Part shown: piece by piece, positions 21,457 to 34,174 of the stretch | Layout: each line of letters starts with the position of its first letter | Numbering within the stretch: position 1 is the first letter of the stretch | NCBI GenBank assembly: GCA_030544215.1 | Contig: JARZZO010000003.1 | Location: forward strand, 50,822,045-50,886,044 | Direction of reading: 5' to 3' | From: Zantedeschia hybrid cultivar | Taxonomy: Eukaryota > Streptophyta > Magnoliopsida > Alismatales > Araceae | DNA: 64,000 bases | The notes under the pieces: generated by a model | Databases searched by the model: none | The model's input: only the letters and a program-made list of their open reading frames with translations | What the model was told of the DNA's origin: nothing | Position numbers and translations under genes: made by a program

Positions 21457-23771
21457 TGTAACGACCCGCCACCCTATAATCGGGGATCCGATTACTAAAT
21501 GGGTACCGGATCATTAATTTGGGACCAAACCAGGATCTGGTAAGTCTGGGAAATAAATAATAAACTAAGCTAAACATTCCCATCGCATTGAATTGAAATG
21601 AAAGTGCAGGAAATTAAAATTATTACAATGCGACTCAATTACAGCAAATAATTACATACTCCAGCTGAAAGGAAATAATTAAGCATACAGGCCAGAAATA
21701 AATAACAACTACATCGGGGCATACCCCGGAACAACTGCCGAAGACGCACAACACACGGCCGCACACGCCGCTCTAAGTCTGCTGGGAGTCCTCACCTGAA
21801 AACCGCAGGGGTGAGTCTCAAGAACAAGACTCAGTAGGGATCCTTCGATCCCCACAGCCCACGCACACACCCACAAGTGTAAAGTACAGCTAACGGTGAA
21901 GTAACAAGTGTAGTGGCAGGTACAATACCTAATTCTCTACGTGAGAATACATGCAATCGAAGCATAATGAACATGCACATTCTAAACCAGCCGCTAGAGA
22001 ATCCACAACTGTAGTTCCGATAGAACTCGCCGACCGTACAAACAACGGTGGGAAAAACCTCGACCCGCTGAGACCAAGGAGTAGCCCCTCGGATAGCACG
22101 CTCGCTACTCCGGCCCAACTGGCTCAGGTGACTACCCCTTCCCTCAGCATGAGTGACTCTCCGAATGTACCACTCCGACACCGGTACTAGCTGACCCCGG
22201 GGTTCACCAGGTGACCCTTTCTCACTAGGCGTCACCCCGCCCACGCCCCCACCGGCGCTGTGCTCACGCCCCCACCAGCACAGGGTGATAAAGTGCTACA
22301 ATGTCACTCCAGGTCCACAGTAACTGAAAACTCAACACAGTGCGATCCGGTCACGTGAAAAACCCGCAATCGCATAACCCACATAGAATCATCCGATCGT
22401 GAGGAATCCATCTCTATCGGGTGCGCTAAAACATGTGCTAACCGTCTATCTAGCAGTATAAACACGTTTTACTGGCATGCATTAGTGAGATTCTGGCTTG
22501 AATCGCGTCGACCGAGGTCGACGCCATTCAAGCTCCAAACACAGGTTTAAATAAATCAGTCTTCAAAATCTGGCCTTAAAAGGCGTCGACCCCCTTGGTC
22601 GCCTTTTAAAAAGGCGTCGACATCCTCAGACGCCATTCAACACCTAAATCCGGAATTCCCAAGGCCTTATCCCAGGGATTTCTGCGGTTAAAACGCGTCA
22701 TGGATGCACGACGCCGTTCAAAAACGCGTCGCTTACCCATGACGTGTTTCAGCCACAGAAACCTCAACCTGGCAGACTGTCTGTCAGTCAATTCCTGTCT
22801 AAAAGGCGTCGTGATGGCTTGACGCCTTTCAAAAAGGCGTCGTCCATGCACGACGTCTTTCAGTCCCAGGAACCAGGAACGCCCTAAACCCGAGGGCTCC
22901 TTTTCCAACCCCAAATAACCCCAAACTGGAGGGAAACGAAGAGCAAGAAAGTTCAAAGGCAAAACACCCCCATAAAGAACCTAAACATGCTCATTCTACC
23001 CCCCAAAACCGAAGATCTACCACATGCATATCGAGGGGAACAAGGTTTAAACACAACGTCACGGGGAACGTCACCCTACCGGACACTCGAACTCCTCCAA
23101 GCTCCACGCCGTGCACCCTTCTCGCCCCACGCCGCCGCCGGTACCGCCGTGTCGTCCTAGCTCCACCGTGACGTCGGCCGCCGTCCAGAGAGTAGAACGC
23201 CGCAGTGGAAGTGGAGGTGGTAGTGGTACGGGTTAGGTGGAGGATGGAGTGGAGGGAGAGTCGAAATGGTGGGAGGAAAAGAGGGAAGAGGAGGAGTTCG
23301 CCGCCGGTCGCCGGAGAAGGAGAAGGGAAGGAGAGTAGGGGAAAATGAGGGAAAGAAGGAGGGCTCACGGGGTTAACCAGGAATTGGCTAAAACGCGTCG
23401 ACATCTACGGACGCCTATCAGGTGACAAGACGGCCGCTCTGACAAGATTCTGAAACGCGTCGTCCTACATAGACGCCATTCAGACAACTTGTCAGGGCCG
23501 TACTCTGACACATCCAGAGTCGCAGTCTGAAAGGCGTCGTCCTTCGAAGACGCCGTTCAGACGACCTGACAGGGCCGTACTCACGCGGCCCAAGGCCAAC
23601 CCCCCGCGGCACCCACGTGGCAGCACCTAAAACGCGTCTGCCAAGGTGGACGCCGTTTAAAACGCGTCACCAGGTCCTGACGCGATTCAACTCAGAACTT
23701 CCGCCCCCTCACAGGGACTAGAACAACAGGGTCTGACCCGAAAACCGGATCCGAAAGTCTCGGTCATTACA
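21457..23771 (-). mobile_element. Solo LTR, family C (C-prime)
   Basis: On the minus strand it reads TGTAATGACCG...GGGTCGTTACA. Perfect duplication TCCGG (21452-21456, 23772-23776). Homologous to 38111-40460 and to the LTRs of element C. It contains 12 dyads of the GCGTC-N10-GACGC type, in two clusters (22500-22870 and 23390-23690). Confidence 0.92.
22500..23690. repeat. 10-bp-core dyad array in solo LTR C-prime
   Basis: Twelve units near 22504, 22578, 22611, 22690, 22722, 22800, 22832, 23393, 23456, 23530, 23629 and 23660. All have 10 bases between GCGTC and GAC(G)C-type arms. The core in the third unit, GACATCCTCA, is the reverse complement of a core in the same place in the solo LTR at 38111, so cores belong to positions and are not random per copy. 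Confidence 0.85.
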
Positions 23772-23996
23772 TCCGGCCTCTAGCGAAGTCCACGCGATCT
23801 TCCTCGCGGTGGATTTCCACTCGTTCCTCGTTCCTCGCAGCTCACGAGAGATTCGTCGTTCGCCGCAACGCGCAATCGAATTCTCGTTGAACAGGAATCG
23901 AAGAAGACGGCGAAGCAGACTCACAACAGAGGGCCGGCCTGGGGCGCAAGAGAGAGAGAGAGGGAGATTTCCTTTTTACTTCTTCTTATCGATCTT
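23772..23996 (-). repeat. 3' LTR of F, right piece (truncated)
   Basis: Continues F's LTR after the solo LTR (CGGCCTCTAGCGAAGTCC, as at 40690) and stops abruptly near 23996 where the integrase of element B begins. Confidence 0.75.
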
Positions 23997-26844
23997 CTAA
24001 AGGTCCTATAACATTGAATGCCCACATGGCGAATGGCCACGGGGAAACGATAGGATGGAGGGAGGATAAAGGTGCATGGATTTTGTCAGCATGTAGCTGA
24101 CATTTTATGCACTTTCGAACAAACAAAGTGTCGTCTGCCTCCATTGAAGGCCAGTAGTAAGATTTAAGAAGTTTTTGAGCTAAAGCGCAGCCATTTACAT
24201 GACCCCCGCATTCGCTAGAATGAGCAGCTTTAAGGATCTGGGGAATTTCAGCATCATCTAGACACCGAAGGAGCATTCCAGTGAAGGACCTTCTATAGAG
24301 TAACCCACCTAGAATGATGTAGCGTTGGGACGCTCAGCAGATGGCCTTACGGTCTGAAGCCGTAGTATAGGCCGGGAAAGTTCCATCTCGGAGGAAATTC
24401 AGGATGTCGAAAAACCAATGATTTCCATCGTCCCAGTCAGGAGTGAATTCCTCAGTAACAACATAGATATGTACAGATGGGAGAAGAAATTGTTGGAACC
24501 ATGGGTCCCAAAAAGAGAGGGAATCTTGCGTCTGTACAGTGTTGGTTTCTGAATTCCTAGTGAGGGGAATTTCTAGGGCTGATGACATGGAAGCTAAGGC
24601 ATCAGCTAGGATATTCTATGATCTAGGCACGTGAACATAAGTGATCTTCCTAAACTGCCTAGCCAAAGAACTCACTAGTTCTTGATATGGCTTCAACTTA
24701 GGATCCCGGGTTTGGTACTTGCCCACGGCTTGTTTAAGGACTAATTGTGAGTCTCCAATAATTCTCAATTCTTTGACCTTGAGAACCAGCGCCAATTTTA
24801 AGCCACTTAGGAGGGCCTCATATTCGGCAACATTATTTGTCACTGGGAAGGATAATTGGCAAGCATGCGGAATACTTACCCCTTCCGGAGATACGAGGAC
24901 TGCTCCTACCCCACTGCCTTAAGAGTTAAGTGCCCCATCGAAGTGGAGGATCCAGGATGGACTATCATCTATCATCATATTCAACTCCTCATCTGGGAAT
25001 TCATCATCAGTGGGTGGAAATTTAGGCAATGGGTGGTGAGCTAGGTGCTCAGCAATTACTTGCCCCTTGACAACCTTTTGATTCACGTAGGTGATATCAA
25101 ATTGGTTCAAAAAGGTCTACCATCGCACCAGCCTATCCGTTACAACTGGCCGTTCTAGCAAATATTTTATTGGGTCCATTCTAGCTAGAAGTTTGACCTC
25201 GTGGGCAAGGAAATAGTGCTTCAATTTCTGCAGTATCCAGACGACAGCTGCACATGTTTTTTCCATAACAGTATAACGTCTTTCAACATCATTAAACAAC
25301 TTGGAAAGATAATATATTGCTCTTTCTCTCTTTTCGTCGTCTAGTTGGACCAATACTACTCTAGTTGATTCCTTAGTGGTGGAGACATAAAGCAATAAAG
25401 GCCGCCCCGGGATGGGAGCCATAAGAACTAATGGGTTGAGGAGGTTACTCTTCAAGTCATCGAAGGTTTTGGCACTTATCGCTCCAATCGAACTTTGCTC
25501 CTCCTTTCAATAAATCATAAAAAGGTTTACATCTCAGATAATGTTGAGATATGAACCGTCTAATGAACTGTAGATGGCCAATGAGTCCCCTTACGTCCCT
25601 GACATTCTTAGGAGGAGGCATTTCCATTATTGCCTTCACCTTGTATGGGTCTACCTCAATCCCTTGCCTTCTTACCATGAACCCTAGCAATTTCCCAAAG
25701 GAGACACCAAATACACACTTTTTCGGGTTCATTTTAGTTGGTGCTCTCTTGACCTCTACATTACAACTCTAAGTATTTAAGCATGCTCTTTCCTTGTCTT
25801 GGACTTTCCTAGGATGTCATCTACATAAACCTCCATGTTAGTGTGAATCATGTCATGGAAGATTGCCATCATCGCCCTTTGGTAAGTGGGTCCAGCATTC
25901 TTAAGCCCAAACGGCATGACCATGTAGCAATAGGTTCCCCACGGGGTTATGAAGGATGTCTTCTCTTGATCTTCTTTAGCCAGTTGAATTTGATTATGTT
26001 CTAAAAAACCATCCATGAAGGACAATATTTCGTATTCAGCAGTGTTATCGACCAACAAGTCTATATGAGGAAGTGAGAAATCATCCTTTAGACAAGCCTG
26101 ATTGATGTTACGGAAGTCTATGCAAATCCTAATCGTTCCATCTTTCTTTGTCACGGGGACGATATTAGCTACCCACTTAAGATAGAGCACTACCTGAATA
26201 AACTTGGCCTTGTGTAATTTGTCAACCTCTTCTTTTACCTTTAGTGCTAATTCAGGCTGTAGCCGTCTCAACTTTTGCTTCATAGGTTTTACGTCAGGTT
26301 TGAGTACTAGCCGATGCTCTACCAGTTCTATGTTCAATCTAGGCATATCCTCATATGACCAAGCAAACCCATCAGGATATTCTTGGAGTACGGCTGTTAT
26401 GGACCTCTCTTCTTCTTAAATCAATTTGGCATTAACTAGCACTATCTTCGGATCCTGCTCAGTTCCAAGGTTGACTTCTTTAGTGGGTTCATCGAAAGCA
26501 GACAAAGGCTCATCAAACCGCCTCGTCCCACTTACAAATGGTTCGGCCAAGTCACCGTCCTCTTCATCTTCACTAAACTCAAACACTCCTAGGCCATCAT
26601 TGCAAGATTCAACTTCCAAAAGTTCCATTGGCTCAGAGATGACCCCTAACCGAAGAAATTCATCTACTCTTTTCAAAATTTTACACCTATTTGCTAACTC
26701 CTGAACTAAGAAAGATAGAACTTGTTTATCCCTACAATTCCTAGATAAGGAGGAAGCTATCCTAATTCCTAAGCTACTATGTGCATGACCCGGAGAATGA
26801 ATCAGGTTTCTCTCGGATGGAACAAGAGTGGATCCTTGAGACAA
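23997..26844 (-). pseudogene. pol of element B: RT, RNase H, second RNase H, integrase start
   Basis: Order on the minus strand: linker (26844-26416); RT fingers and palm (26346-25777) with DFRNINQACLKDDFSLPHID, MPFGLKNAGPTYQRAM and the catalytic YVDD; thumb (25732-25457) with PKKCVFGV and GLIGHLQFIRRFI; RNase H (25455-25117); second RNase H (about 25060-24616) with WILHFDGALNS, NNVAEYEALLSGL and GDSQLVLK; integrase zinc-binding part (24276-23997) with HSSECGGHVNGC and CIKCQLHADK. It ends at FNVIGPLEDR. Stops lie near 26414, 25776, 24916 and 24613, with a frame change near 25456, so no active polymerase can be made. Confidence 0.82.
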
Positions 26845-27182
26845 AGATTTAGTGACAGCAGGGCTGCCCTAACATGCAAGCTCCTCAAAGGTGACCTCAC
26901 ATCCTCTGGTATAGGAATTATATTTATTTTTTGGTGATCATATGCTTCGAACGTTAAACATTCACAGGAATGTGCTATGACCGGTGCCGGGAGCATAGGG
27001 AAGGAAGGTGGGTGAATAAAAGGATGAACGTAGCAGGTGCCGGTTCATCCTTGACCAGAAATACCCCTTTCCTGTGGGGTGTTTGGTTCATGAAACAATA
27101 ACCTTGTGCCAAAATCTCCTTCACTTTCTTCTTGAACTTCCTTGTTCTTTTCTTTCAACTCATCTTCTATCCTGAGTAACTC

Positions 27183-27917
27183 CTAACTTTTCTTCACAAA
27201 ATGGTCCATAAGAGACCGCTTTCCTGTTCCCTCAACTGGTTTAGTTGGCAAGTACCCCAATCCAAATCCCCCAATGATAGGATTTTCTGAAATAGGTTCT
27301 CGGATTCCTTGTTCCTCCTTGCCTAATCTAGAGCCTGAACTATATCCCATCTTATCCATAAGTTGCCAACTTATGCTAGGCCAGGGACTGGGGTGAGAGC
27401 TGACTGACGAAAGGATGGGTTCTTTGCCTTTTCTAGAGGTTATCATGGATGGAATCTGTTCAGCTGATACTGAGTCCAGTGACTCAATATAGGGGGTGCT
27501 TTTGACTTTCACAATCTTCCTGTTATACGGGAACTTATAGCACTGATGGTTGGTGGACGGGACTCCCAAAGTCTGATCCATCCAAGGTCTCCCTAGAATA
27601 GCATTTTATATGGGCTTAACATCCAGAATGTAGAACTCTGAAATCATGGCCACTAGGCCAATCTCCAATTTGAGGAAGATTTTACCATCAGCTGGCCTTT
27701 GAGAGTTATCATAGGCCGAGACCGTCATGGAGGTGGATTCAATCTTCTTTGGATTGATTCCTATCTTCTTGAGGGTTTTGAGAGGACAAACATTGATTGA
27801 GGCTCCAGTGTCCAGTAGGATGGAGTCTACTGAGTGACCATTGAGGGAGGCAGTTAGGCACAAGGGAAGGGATCGGTACTCGAAAGGAGCTAGATCCTTA
27901 TCCGAGAATGATATCAT
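27183..27917 (-). pseudogene. Protease with G-patch segment, element B
   Basis: Aspartic protease motif LLDTGASINVCP and AILGRPWMDQ, then LMDKMGYSSGSRLGKEEQGI (G-patch pattern). A TAA near 27606 replaces a tyrosine codon kept in A (KPIYNAILG in A). Upstream in the same frame a TAA at the gag boundary (near 27988) sits one codon from the equivalent TAG of A. Confidence 0.75.
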
Positions 27918-28100
27918 GGGTGCCTGAGTGACTGAGAGAATGGCATTCGTGACTCCTCCGATACGAAGATCCTCATTAACTGTGATTTACTGTAGGAAAT
28001 TGAACAATGTCTCCCTATGCGTGGAAGATCTTCGGATCAATTCTAGAACTGAAATCTTGGTAGGAGTTTTTTCCAGGTGCTGGAGGATGTCATATTCCGA

Positions 28101-30060
28101 TTAAGTAATCCCTTCAGTTGGAATTGAATTTTCCTTAGAATTTGAGGGTTGACTTGAAGGAATGATGCGGTTTCTGAGTGTGACACTTATTGGACTTTGA
28201 TCCGCTGCTTGATTTGATTTCAGGGGTGATTTTATTGGATTAAATTGAGTTATCGGACCTAGCTTTGAGGTGGGACAGAGGACAAACAGAGGAGATTCAT
28301 CAGTTGTGATTGAAGGAACTTGGACAAGAGTGACTGTCTTGATGATGATTGATGGTTCCTTAGGTCGAATTAGGACCAAAGGTTTATCTTGAAAGATTGT
28401 GGAGATTTCTGGTGTAGACTTTTCTGTCTTATTCAGCTGAGTGAGAACTTGGTGTTGTATCCCCGATCCTTCATATTCTCAATATTGCTCCCTAACGAAC
28501 TATTCTTGGTTCTAGATCTTTGATCAAGGTGTTGACCTTTCCTTGGGAACTAGATGGATCTTGACCAGTTTGGTGAGAGGGTAATGGGTCCTTCACAATT
28601 CCTAGTTCCTTCTTAGCCCTTAAAGTCTTAATTGCCTTTTTCATGTCCTCCCAATTAATCATGCCTTTATCATTCAAATCATAAACCCAATCTATGAAGG
28701 TGAAGCAATTGTTAATTGTGTGCCCTGGAATCCTATGGTATGGATAGTACCTGGATGTGTCTGTATTGCGCGGAATGCCTTCATGTTGTGGCGGGAGTTG
28801 GATAGCATTGCAAGCTAGCAAGGCATAAAAGATGTCTGCTAACGATTCTGGCAAAGGTGGGTATGAAGTGCATTTGGCCATGGGATGACTATAATTAGTC
28901 GAGGGAGGAACTATTGAGTACTGCTTCTGATTGGACTGTTTATCATACCTGGATTGAGAATTGGGGAGCTTAGTTGGTTGTCCTAGCATGCTTACTTGCT
29001 CATAGATGGTGACTCCCTCTGTGGTGGGAGTTGGTGTGGATTTCTTGTTCCTATTCCTGTTCTCGAAGAACGAAGGCAAGGTGGAGTCCCGGATCTGGGA
29101 CTGAATCACTCGAGCTCGATTATACAGTTGGGCAAACATTTGAAGTTCGTTAAGCATGAGGATAGCTCGGAGTTGAGGAGTAGCATTATTGACGAGCATA
29201 GTGGCTGCTTGGGCTTCAGGGATGGTAACTTCTGCTCTAGAGGCCATGGCTCTCCACCTATTAGCAAAGTGAGTGAACTCCTCGTCAGACTTCATTTTTT
29301 CCATTACAAGATCAAATAAGGTGGGAGGTAATGTTGTCATATGGTTGAAATGGGTGACAAACCTTTGTGAGACCATATCAAAATTAATTAGGTCCATAGC
29401 AAGTAAAGAAGAAAACCATCTCAAAGCCTCTCCTTCTAGAGACTTCTGAAAGAGCTGGACAAGGAGGACTCTATCATAGAGCCATTGGTGGGAATCCATG
29501 AGGAAACCTGATAGATGATGATGTAGGTCGGTGGTACCATCGTATTTTCTATACTTCGGTACCTTGAATCATGGTGGGAAGTAGGCTAAAGGGAGCTTGC
29601 AATAGCTCGAGAGAGAATGAGGTTGCCTCAAGATAAGACTTTCAACCATGAGCTAGCGTACATAAGTTTCGACCTCGTTCTTGTAGATGAATTCCTCCTG
29701 CTTAGGAGGTGGGACCTAATTGATGAAGTTAGAGGGGGCTATTAGGATTGGGATTGCTTGATTAGCCTGGGGTCAGCTAGAAGATACTTGGAATTGAGTC
29801 TTTCGAGGAGTGGCTTCCTGAGTTTTGCCGCGGGAGACCAACTAAATGAGTTGATCGGAAGTGTACCGAGATAATGTGGCATTGAGTTCTGGGTCTTCCC
29901 CCGGATTTTGGAATTCCTATTGGAACTACAAGATCATCTTCCCCCTAAGAGGTGGAAGATTCATCAGATTCCCCTCTCCAAAGCTCTTCCCTAGATGTCT
30001 GAAGCATGTCTATGAATGTCTGTTGTGGGTCTTCTTCAATTTCAAACAAAGGGTTGTGTG
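28101..30060 (-). pseudogene. gag of element B, main part
   Basis: The long open part 29499-28492 carries the gag core (LLVQLFQKSLEGEALRWFSS, FANRWRAMASRAEVTIPEAQ, NNATPQLRAILMLNEL) and the segment YYPYHRIPGHTINNC. That segment resembles the Cys-His knuckle of this lineage, but the first Cys is Tyr. The N-terminal part (30060-29500) is frameshifted. The first codons lie on the other side of insertion H, at 32047-32110. Confidence 0.75.
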
Positions 30061-30078
30061 TCCCCGGCAACGGCGCCA
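30061..30078 (-). other. Primer binding site of H
   Basis: The minus strand reads TGGCGCCGTTGCCGGGGA, the common primer site of Tat/Athila-type plant gypsy elements, five bases (ATTTT) after the LTR end. Confidence 0.88.
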
Positions 30079-32046
30079 AAAATTGATCGTTCCAAATTGT
30101 GCGTCGTTAAACAGTCATGAAAACGTTCAATCTAAATTTATCCGGCTCACTCAAATCAGATTTTGAAAATTAACAGTGGTGAGTCCGAGTCGATCCATAG
30201 GGAGTTAAGATTTTAATTTCGAAAACTTTGGACTTTAGTTAATTTAAGTAAACTAATTACTTAATTAAACTCGAATTAAATTAACTAATGTTTCCTAAAA
30301 TTATAATTATCTAAATTAAACAAATCTTTTTTTTCTTTTTTTTTTCTTTTTCAGGAATTAAACACAAACACCTATATAAAAAATAAGCACAACTAAAATT
30401 TATGACAAAGACATTGAAATTTAACTACGTGTAAATGATTAATTAACTAAAAATCATGAAACAACTTACAACATTTAATGGTTTAATATCCTAAATAAAC
30501 AAAACATTAAATAACAACTGACTAATCCTAATTAAATAAACAACTATTATACTAATGGGGGAAGGGAAAGAATAGAGTAAAAGCAATCTGTGGGCTGCCG
30601 GCGCAATGGACCGGGCTGCTGGTGGCCTTGGTTCAGCTGGGACAGCTGCTGCAACTAAGAAGAGTTGTTGCTGGCACGTGGATGGAGAGGAGGAAGGCCT
30701 GCTGGTGCGTGGAGGAGAAACGTGGAGCTTGCTGCTGTGGACTTAGACGTGCCTACATGCATTGGAGCTGGCGCATGGACAGGTTGATGAAGGCTTCAAC
30801 GGGTGCCGGGCATGCGCATGGAGATTTCACCGCCGGGTGTGCGTGGAGAAACAGCTTGCAGCGTGGGCTTAGACGTGCCTGCATGCATGCTGGGCACGAG
30901 GAAGAGCTTCACCGGGCGTGTGTTGGTGCTGCTGGAAGTTGGCGGCTGGAGGAGCTGCTGCAGGTTGGCACGTGGAGGCAGGCGTGGGATGCTGAAGCTT
31001 GCCGGCGATGCGCGTGGACTGTGCAACAGGCTTCACCGCATGTGGAGGTTTGCTGCTGTGGAGGTGGTTGAAGCTTCACCGCAGGCTGGAAGGCGTGGGG
31101 GGTAGGAGTAAATTGCCGGCTGAGAGGAGGAGGGATCGAGAGAGAGCAAAGACGAAGGAGGAAGTTGCGTGGGAAAGAAAGAGAGAAACCGAAAGAGGGA
31201 GAGAAAAACTGAGAAGGGAGAGAACCTGGACGGAGAGCTGCTATGAAAACAAACGAGAGAGAGGAGGAGATTGCATGGGAAAGAAAGAGAGAAACCGAGA
31301 GAGGGAGAGAAGGATGCTGGGAAAGATTCAGAGAGAAAGAAGGAGAAGGACTCGAGAGCAGGAATTCGGAGGAGAAAGAGAGAGAAAAGCTGCGGGAGGT
31401 TGGTTCGAAGAGCAGGCGGCGAATCTGGGAGAGAGAGGGGGAATTTATAGGAGAAATTGGAAGAGGAGAAGGAACGTGGGAGGCTTGGAGAAGGGACAGG
31501 ATTCGGATTTGGAGAGGAAGAGGAAACTGGAGAAGAAAGAGGATTCAAGTTTCTAAAAAGAGAGAGAGAGGATTTTTAAAATAAAGGAAGGGATGTGGTT
31601 GGGAAATTGGAGAGAAAGAAGGAAATAGAGGGTTTTGGGAAACTCCAGAGAAAGAAGGAATCCGAGCAATATTAGGACATCAAATTGAATTTTTACCCCT
31701 GCTTTAGTTGAAATCCGAACATTAGACCTCCCCCAAATTTCTAGAAACTCCACCAGCTGCACTGCATCATCGGCATGTCCTGTTCACATAAAATAAATAT
31801 AAATTAGCACATTATCATAAAAATATCATCATATTTATTAATTTTGTCTCGGTTTTGTCGAAAAATCGCAAATGCGCTATACTCCTTTAATCACATGAAA
31901 TGACGATGTTTTTAAGTCAGAATTTGACGAAATTGGTACCGTTGGACTTGGTACACAATTATCTATCATTTCATGCTATTTTTCAGACAAAAACATGAAT
32001 ATGATGCATATGATTGCCCTTAAATTATCAATTTAACACTTTATCA
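30061..32046 (-). mobile_element. Insertion H: single LTR plus primer site in gag of B
   Basis: Comparison with gag of A shows that B gag is interrupted between GGGTTGTGTG (ending 30060) and GTGACGTTG (from 32047). The inserted DNA is an LTR, TGATCG...TTTATCA (30084-32046), preceded on the plus strand by a complete primer site. There is no second LTR and no interior. A later deletion probably removed everything from just inside the left target site to the primer site. The LTR includes a GA-rich stretch (31130-31600). Confidence 0.78.
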
Positions 32047-32110
32047 GTGACGTTGTTATCAAACTCGTCCATATCATCATACACGGCATTAAAGTACACA
32101 CGATTCATTA
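32047..32110 (-). pseudogene. First codons of gag of B, cut off by H
   Basis: The minus strand reads MNRVYFNAVYDDMDEFDNNVT, matching the gag start of A (MNQMYVNTVYDDMYEFGNNVT). It continues at 30060 as HNPLFEIEED. Confidence 0.75.
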
Positions 32111-32930
32111 TGAAAATACAAATCCTAGAAGATATTATGTTCCACTTCAAAGATTAACCATGTATTATGTGAGTGTTGGTTCATAACAAATCAAGTTCAA
32201 CCCTTTAGCGACCCTCCATTCTTTTCAGAAAATTGTTTCATCAAAATTCAATTAGGCGTCTTTTAGTTTTAAAATAATCCTCTCAGTGACGCCTATGGGT
32301 AGACAATTTTTGAATGGAAAAACTTAATTTCCTCATACAATCTCAGGATCCTATTAGTTGGTTCGCGTACAACCTACTCGACGGCCGAGTGGGAATCCTT
32401 GGCTCGCAGAGACTTACGGAGGTTCCCAACAGAGTAAGACAAGTCACACGTGAGTGGGAATCCTCAGGTGGAGTGTCAGACACTGCGGGAGGGGTAACTA
32501 TTAGTGTGATGCCGGCTCTTCCTTAAAACCCCCACAAAGAATACCTTGAAATTAACCCAAAGTTCAAGAGAAAAGAGAGCAATAAACACAACCTGGACAG
32601 CAAAATACACAAGTGAGAAAGCTGGGTTGAACGGCAAGGTAGTTGGTCGTCTTAAACACTGGGCGGCCAGGATCTTGGCCGTCCAGTTGACTAGACGGCT
32701 AGGTGGCTGGCCATCAGGGTAACTGGGTGGCCAGGAGATTGGCCGTCCAGGAAGCTAGGCGGCCAGGTTCCTGGCCGTCCATTTATCTAGGCGGCTAGGT
32801 GGCTGGCCGTCTGGATACTAGGCAGCCAGGTGCTTGGTCGTCTAGGTGTAGGGGATCTTACCCTTTCCTTTACTTTCGTTGACGTGCACGCAGTGAGCAA
32901 TCAGCTGTCCCACCATGATTGCCAGAGGGC
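32111..32930 (-). other. 5' leader of element B with dyad array
   Basis: Homologous to the leader of A. At 32640-32850 about six units have GGCGGC (or variants) and GCCGTC separated by 10 bases, one more than in A. After the LTR the minus strand reads GCCCTCTGGCAATCATGG, the equivalent of the primer-site-like motif in A. Confidence 0.65.
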
Positions 32931-34174
32931 TGTGGACGCCCGGAGTGTTCCCGCTCTCCTTACGCGGGGGAGGCCTCCGTCCGTCGCACAACTGCGGCGA
33001 TGAGGAGTTAGGAATCGAAGTGTGTGATCGCCAGGAGTATTACCTTGAGGTCCCTATGCTCTGTAGGATGATGAAGATGATCGCGTCTTGTTGAAGCAGG
33101 AGATATGGGTTCCTCTTCTCTTCCTCCGATCGGCCGAAGGGGGAGAGCTCGGTAATCCACACGCAAAATGTGGTAAGAGTCCCTAAGACAAAATGATAAA
33201 ACAAAGTAAAGAGAACCAATTAGAACTGTGATATGTAGAATCCATTCATGCAAATATATAAATAAACTAAAATTAGAAGGGGACGCACCGGATAGGTGTT
33301 TGGGGAGGGAAGGTGACCATATGTTATGGCCACCCACCTCCCGTTTTTTATTTTAAACCTATGGGGAAGGATACTAAGTCATCCTAAGATGTATGCAACA
33401 AAGTGTACGTGTGTGCCATGGTGAAAAGATGAATGGGTTGTAGATAAAGGAGATTATGAAATGCAATAAAGTAGAAAAGAAAGAGGAGAAGAGTTAGAAG
33501 AACAAGTCCGTGTAGGAAGGATTCCTAATGCTCCGTTCTGCTGCCCGCAACCTCCAGACTAGCCCACCTCCCAAGATCCAGCCCCCCTCTCTGAGAGAAG
33601 TAGGAGGGTTTAAATAGAGGAGAAGAAAATAGGGGAAATCCATGGTCTAAATCCCCGTTAATCATCAAAGAGCCAATAGGAAATACTCAGGGGTCATGCA
33701 TGCGACAGTTGCCAGAGTGGGGAGTGGTCGAAGTGGTGGGAGACGAGCGTGAGTGGAGGAGAACGTGGGAAGATGAGGGTCGTGAGTGGAGGAGAACGTG
33801 GAAAGATGAAGTCAAGCTGAAAGTGGGAGTGTGGACGGCCAACTCATTTGCCTTACTCTTTCGTGGAAGGCCACAAAGTTGGCCTTCGGCGAAAAGGTGG
33901 AAGGCGGCCCAGCTGGCCTTCGGAGAAGATGGAAGGCCACCAAGTTGGCCTTCTACGAAAAGGTGGAAGGCAACGTAGTTGGCCTTCGGGGAAAGTGGAA
34001 GGCCACCAAGTTGGCCTTTCGCGAAAAGGTAAAGGGACGAGTGTTGGTTAATGGGCTTGACTACTAATGGGCTGAATAGTGGGCTAGATAAGAATGGGTT
34101 AAGGTTATGGGTTGAAAGGCGATGGGCTAATGACAATTTAGGACTAGAAGGATGTCCCAAATCGGGTCTCTACA
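32931..34174 (-). repeat. 5' LTR of element B
   Basis: TGTGGACGCC...GGGTCTCTACA. Family A LTR, diverged and shorter. It has its own array of GGAAGGC-N10-GCCTTCG units (33865-34030). It sits directly beside copia F pol at 34175. Confidence 0.82.

Larger units (their letters stand above)
23997..34174 (-). mobile_element. Element B: Tat-lineage Ty3/gypsy, 3' truncated
   Basis: The 5' LTR (32931-34174), leader, gag, protease with G-patch, reverse transcriptase, two RNase H domains and the start of integrase run right to left. Two RNase H domains mark the Tat lineage. The integrase is cut at its core domain and the 3' LTR is absent. Related to A along LTR, leader, gag and protease. Confidence 0.82.

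Noticed and set aside
30622..31556. Open frames rich in Glu/Arg or Ser/Pro, on both strands
   Set aside because: GA-rich low-complexity part of the H LTR; open on both strands, no family match.
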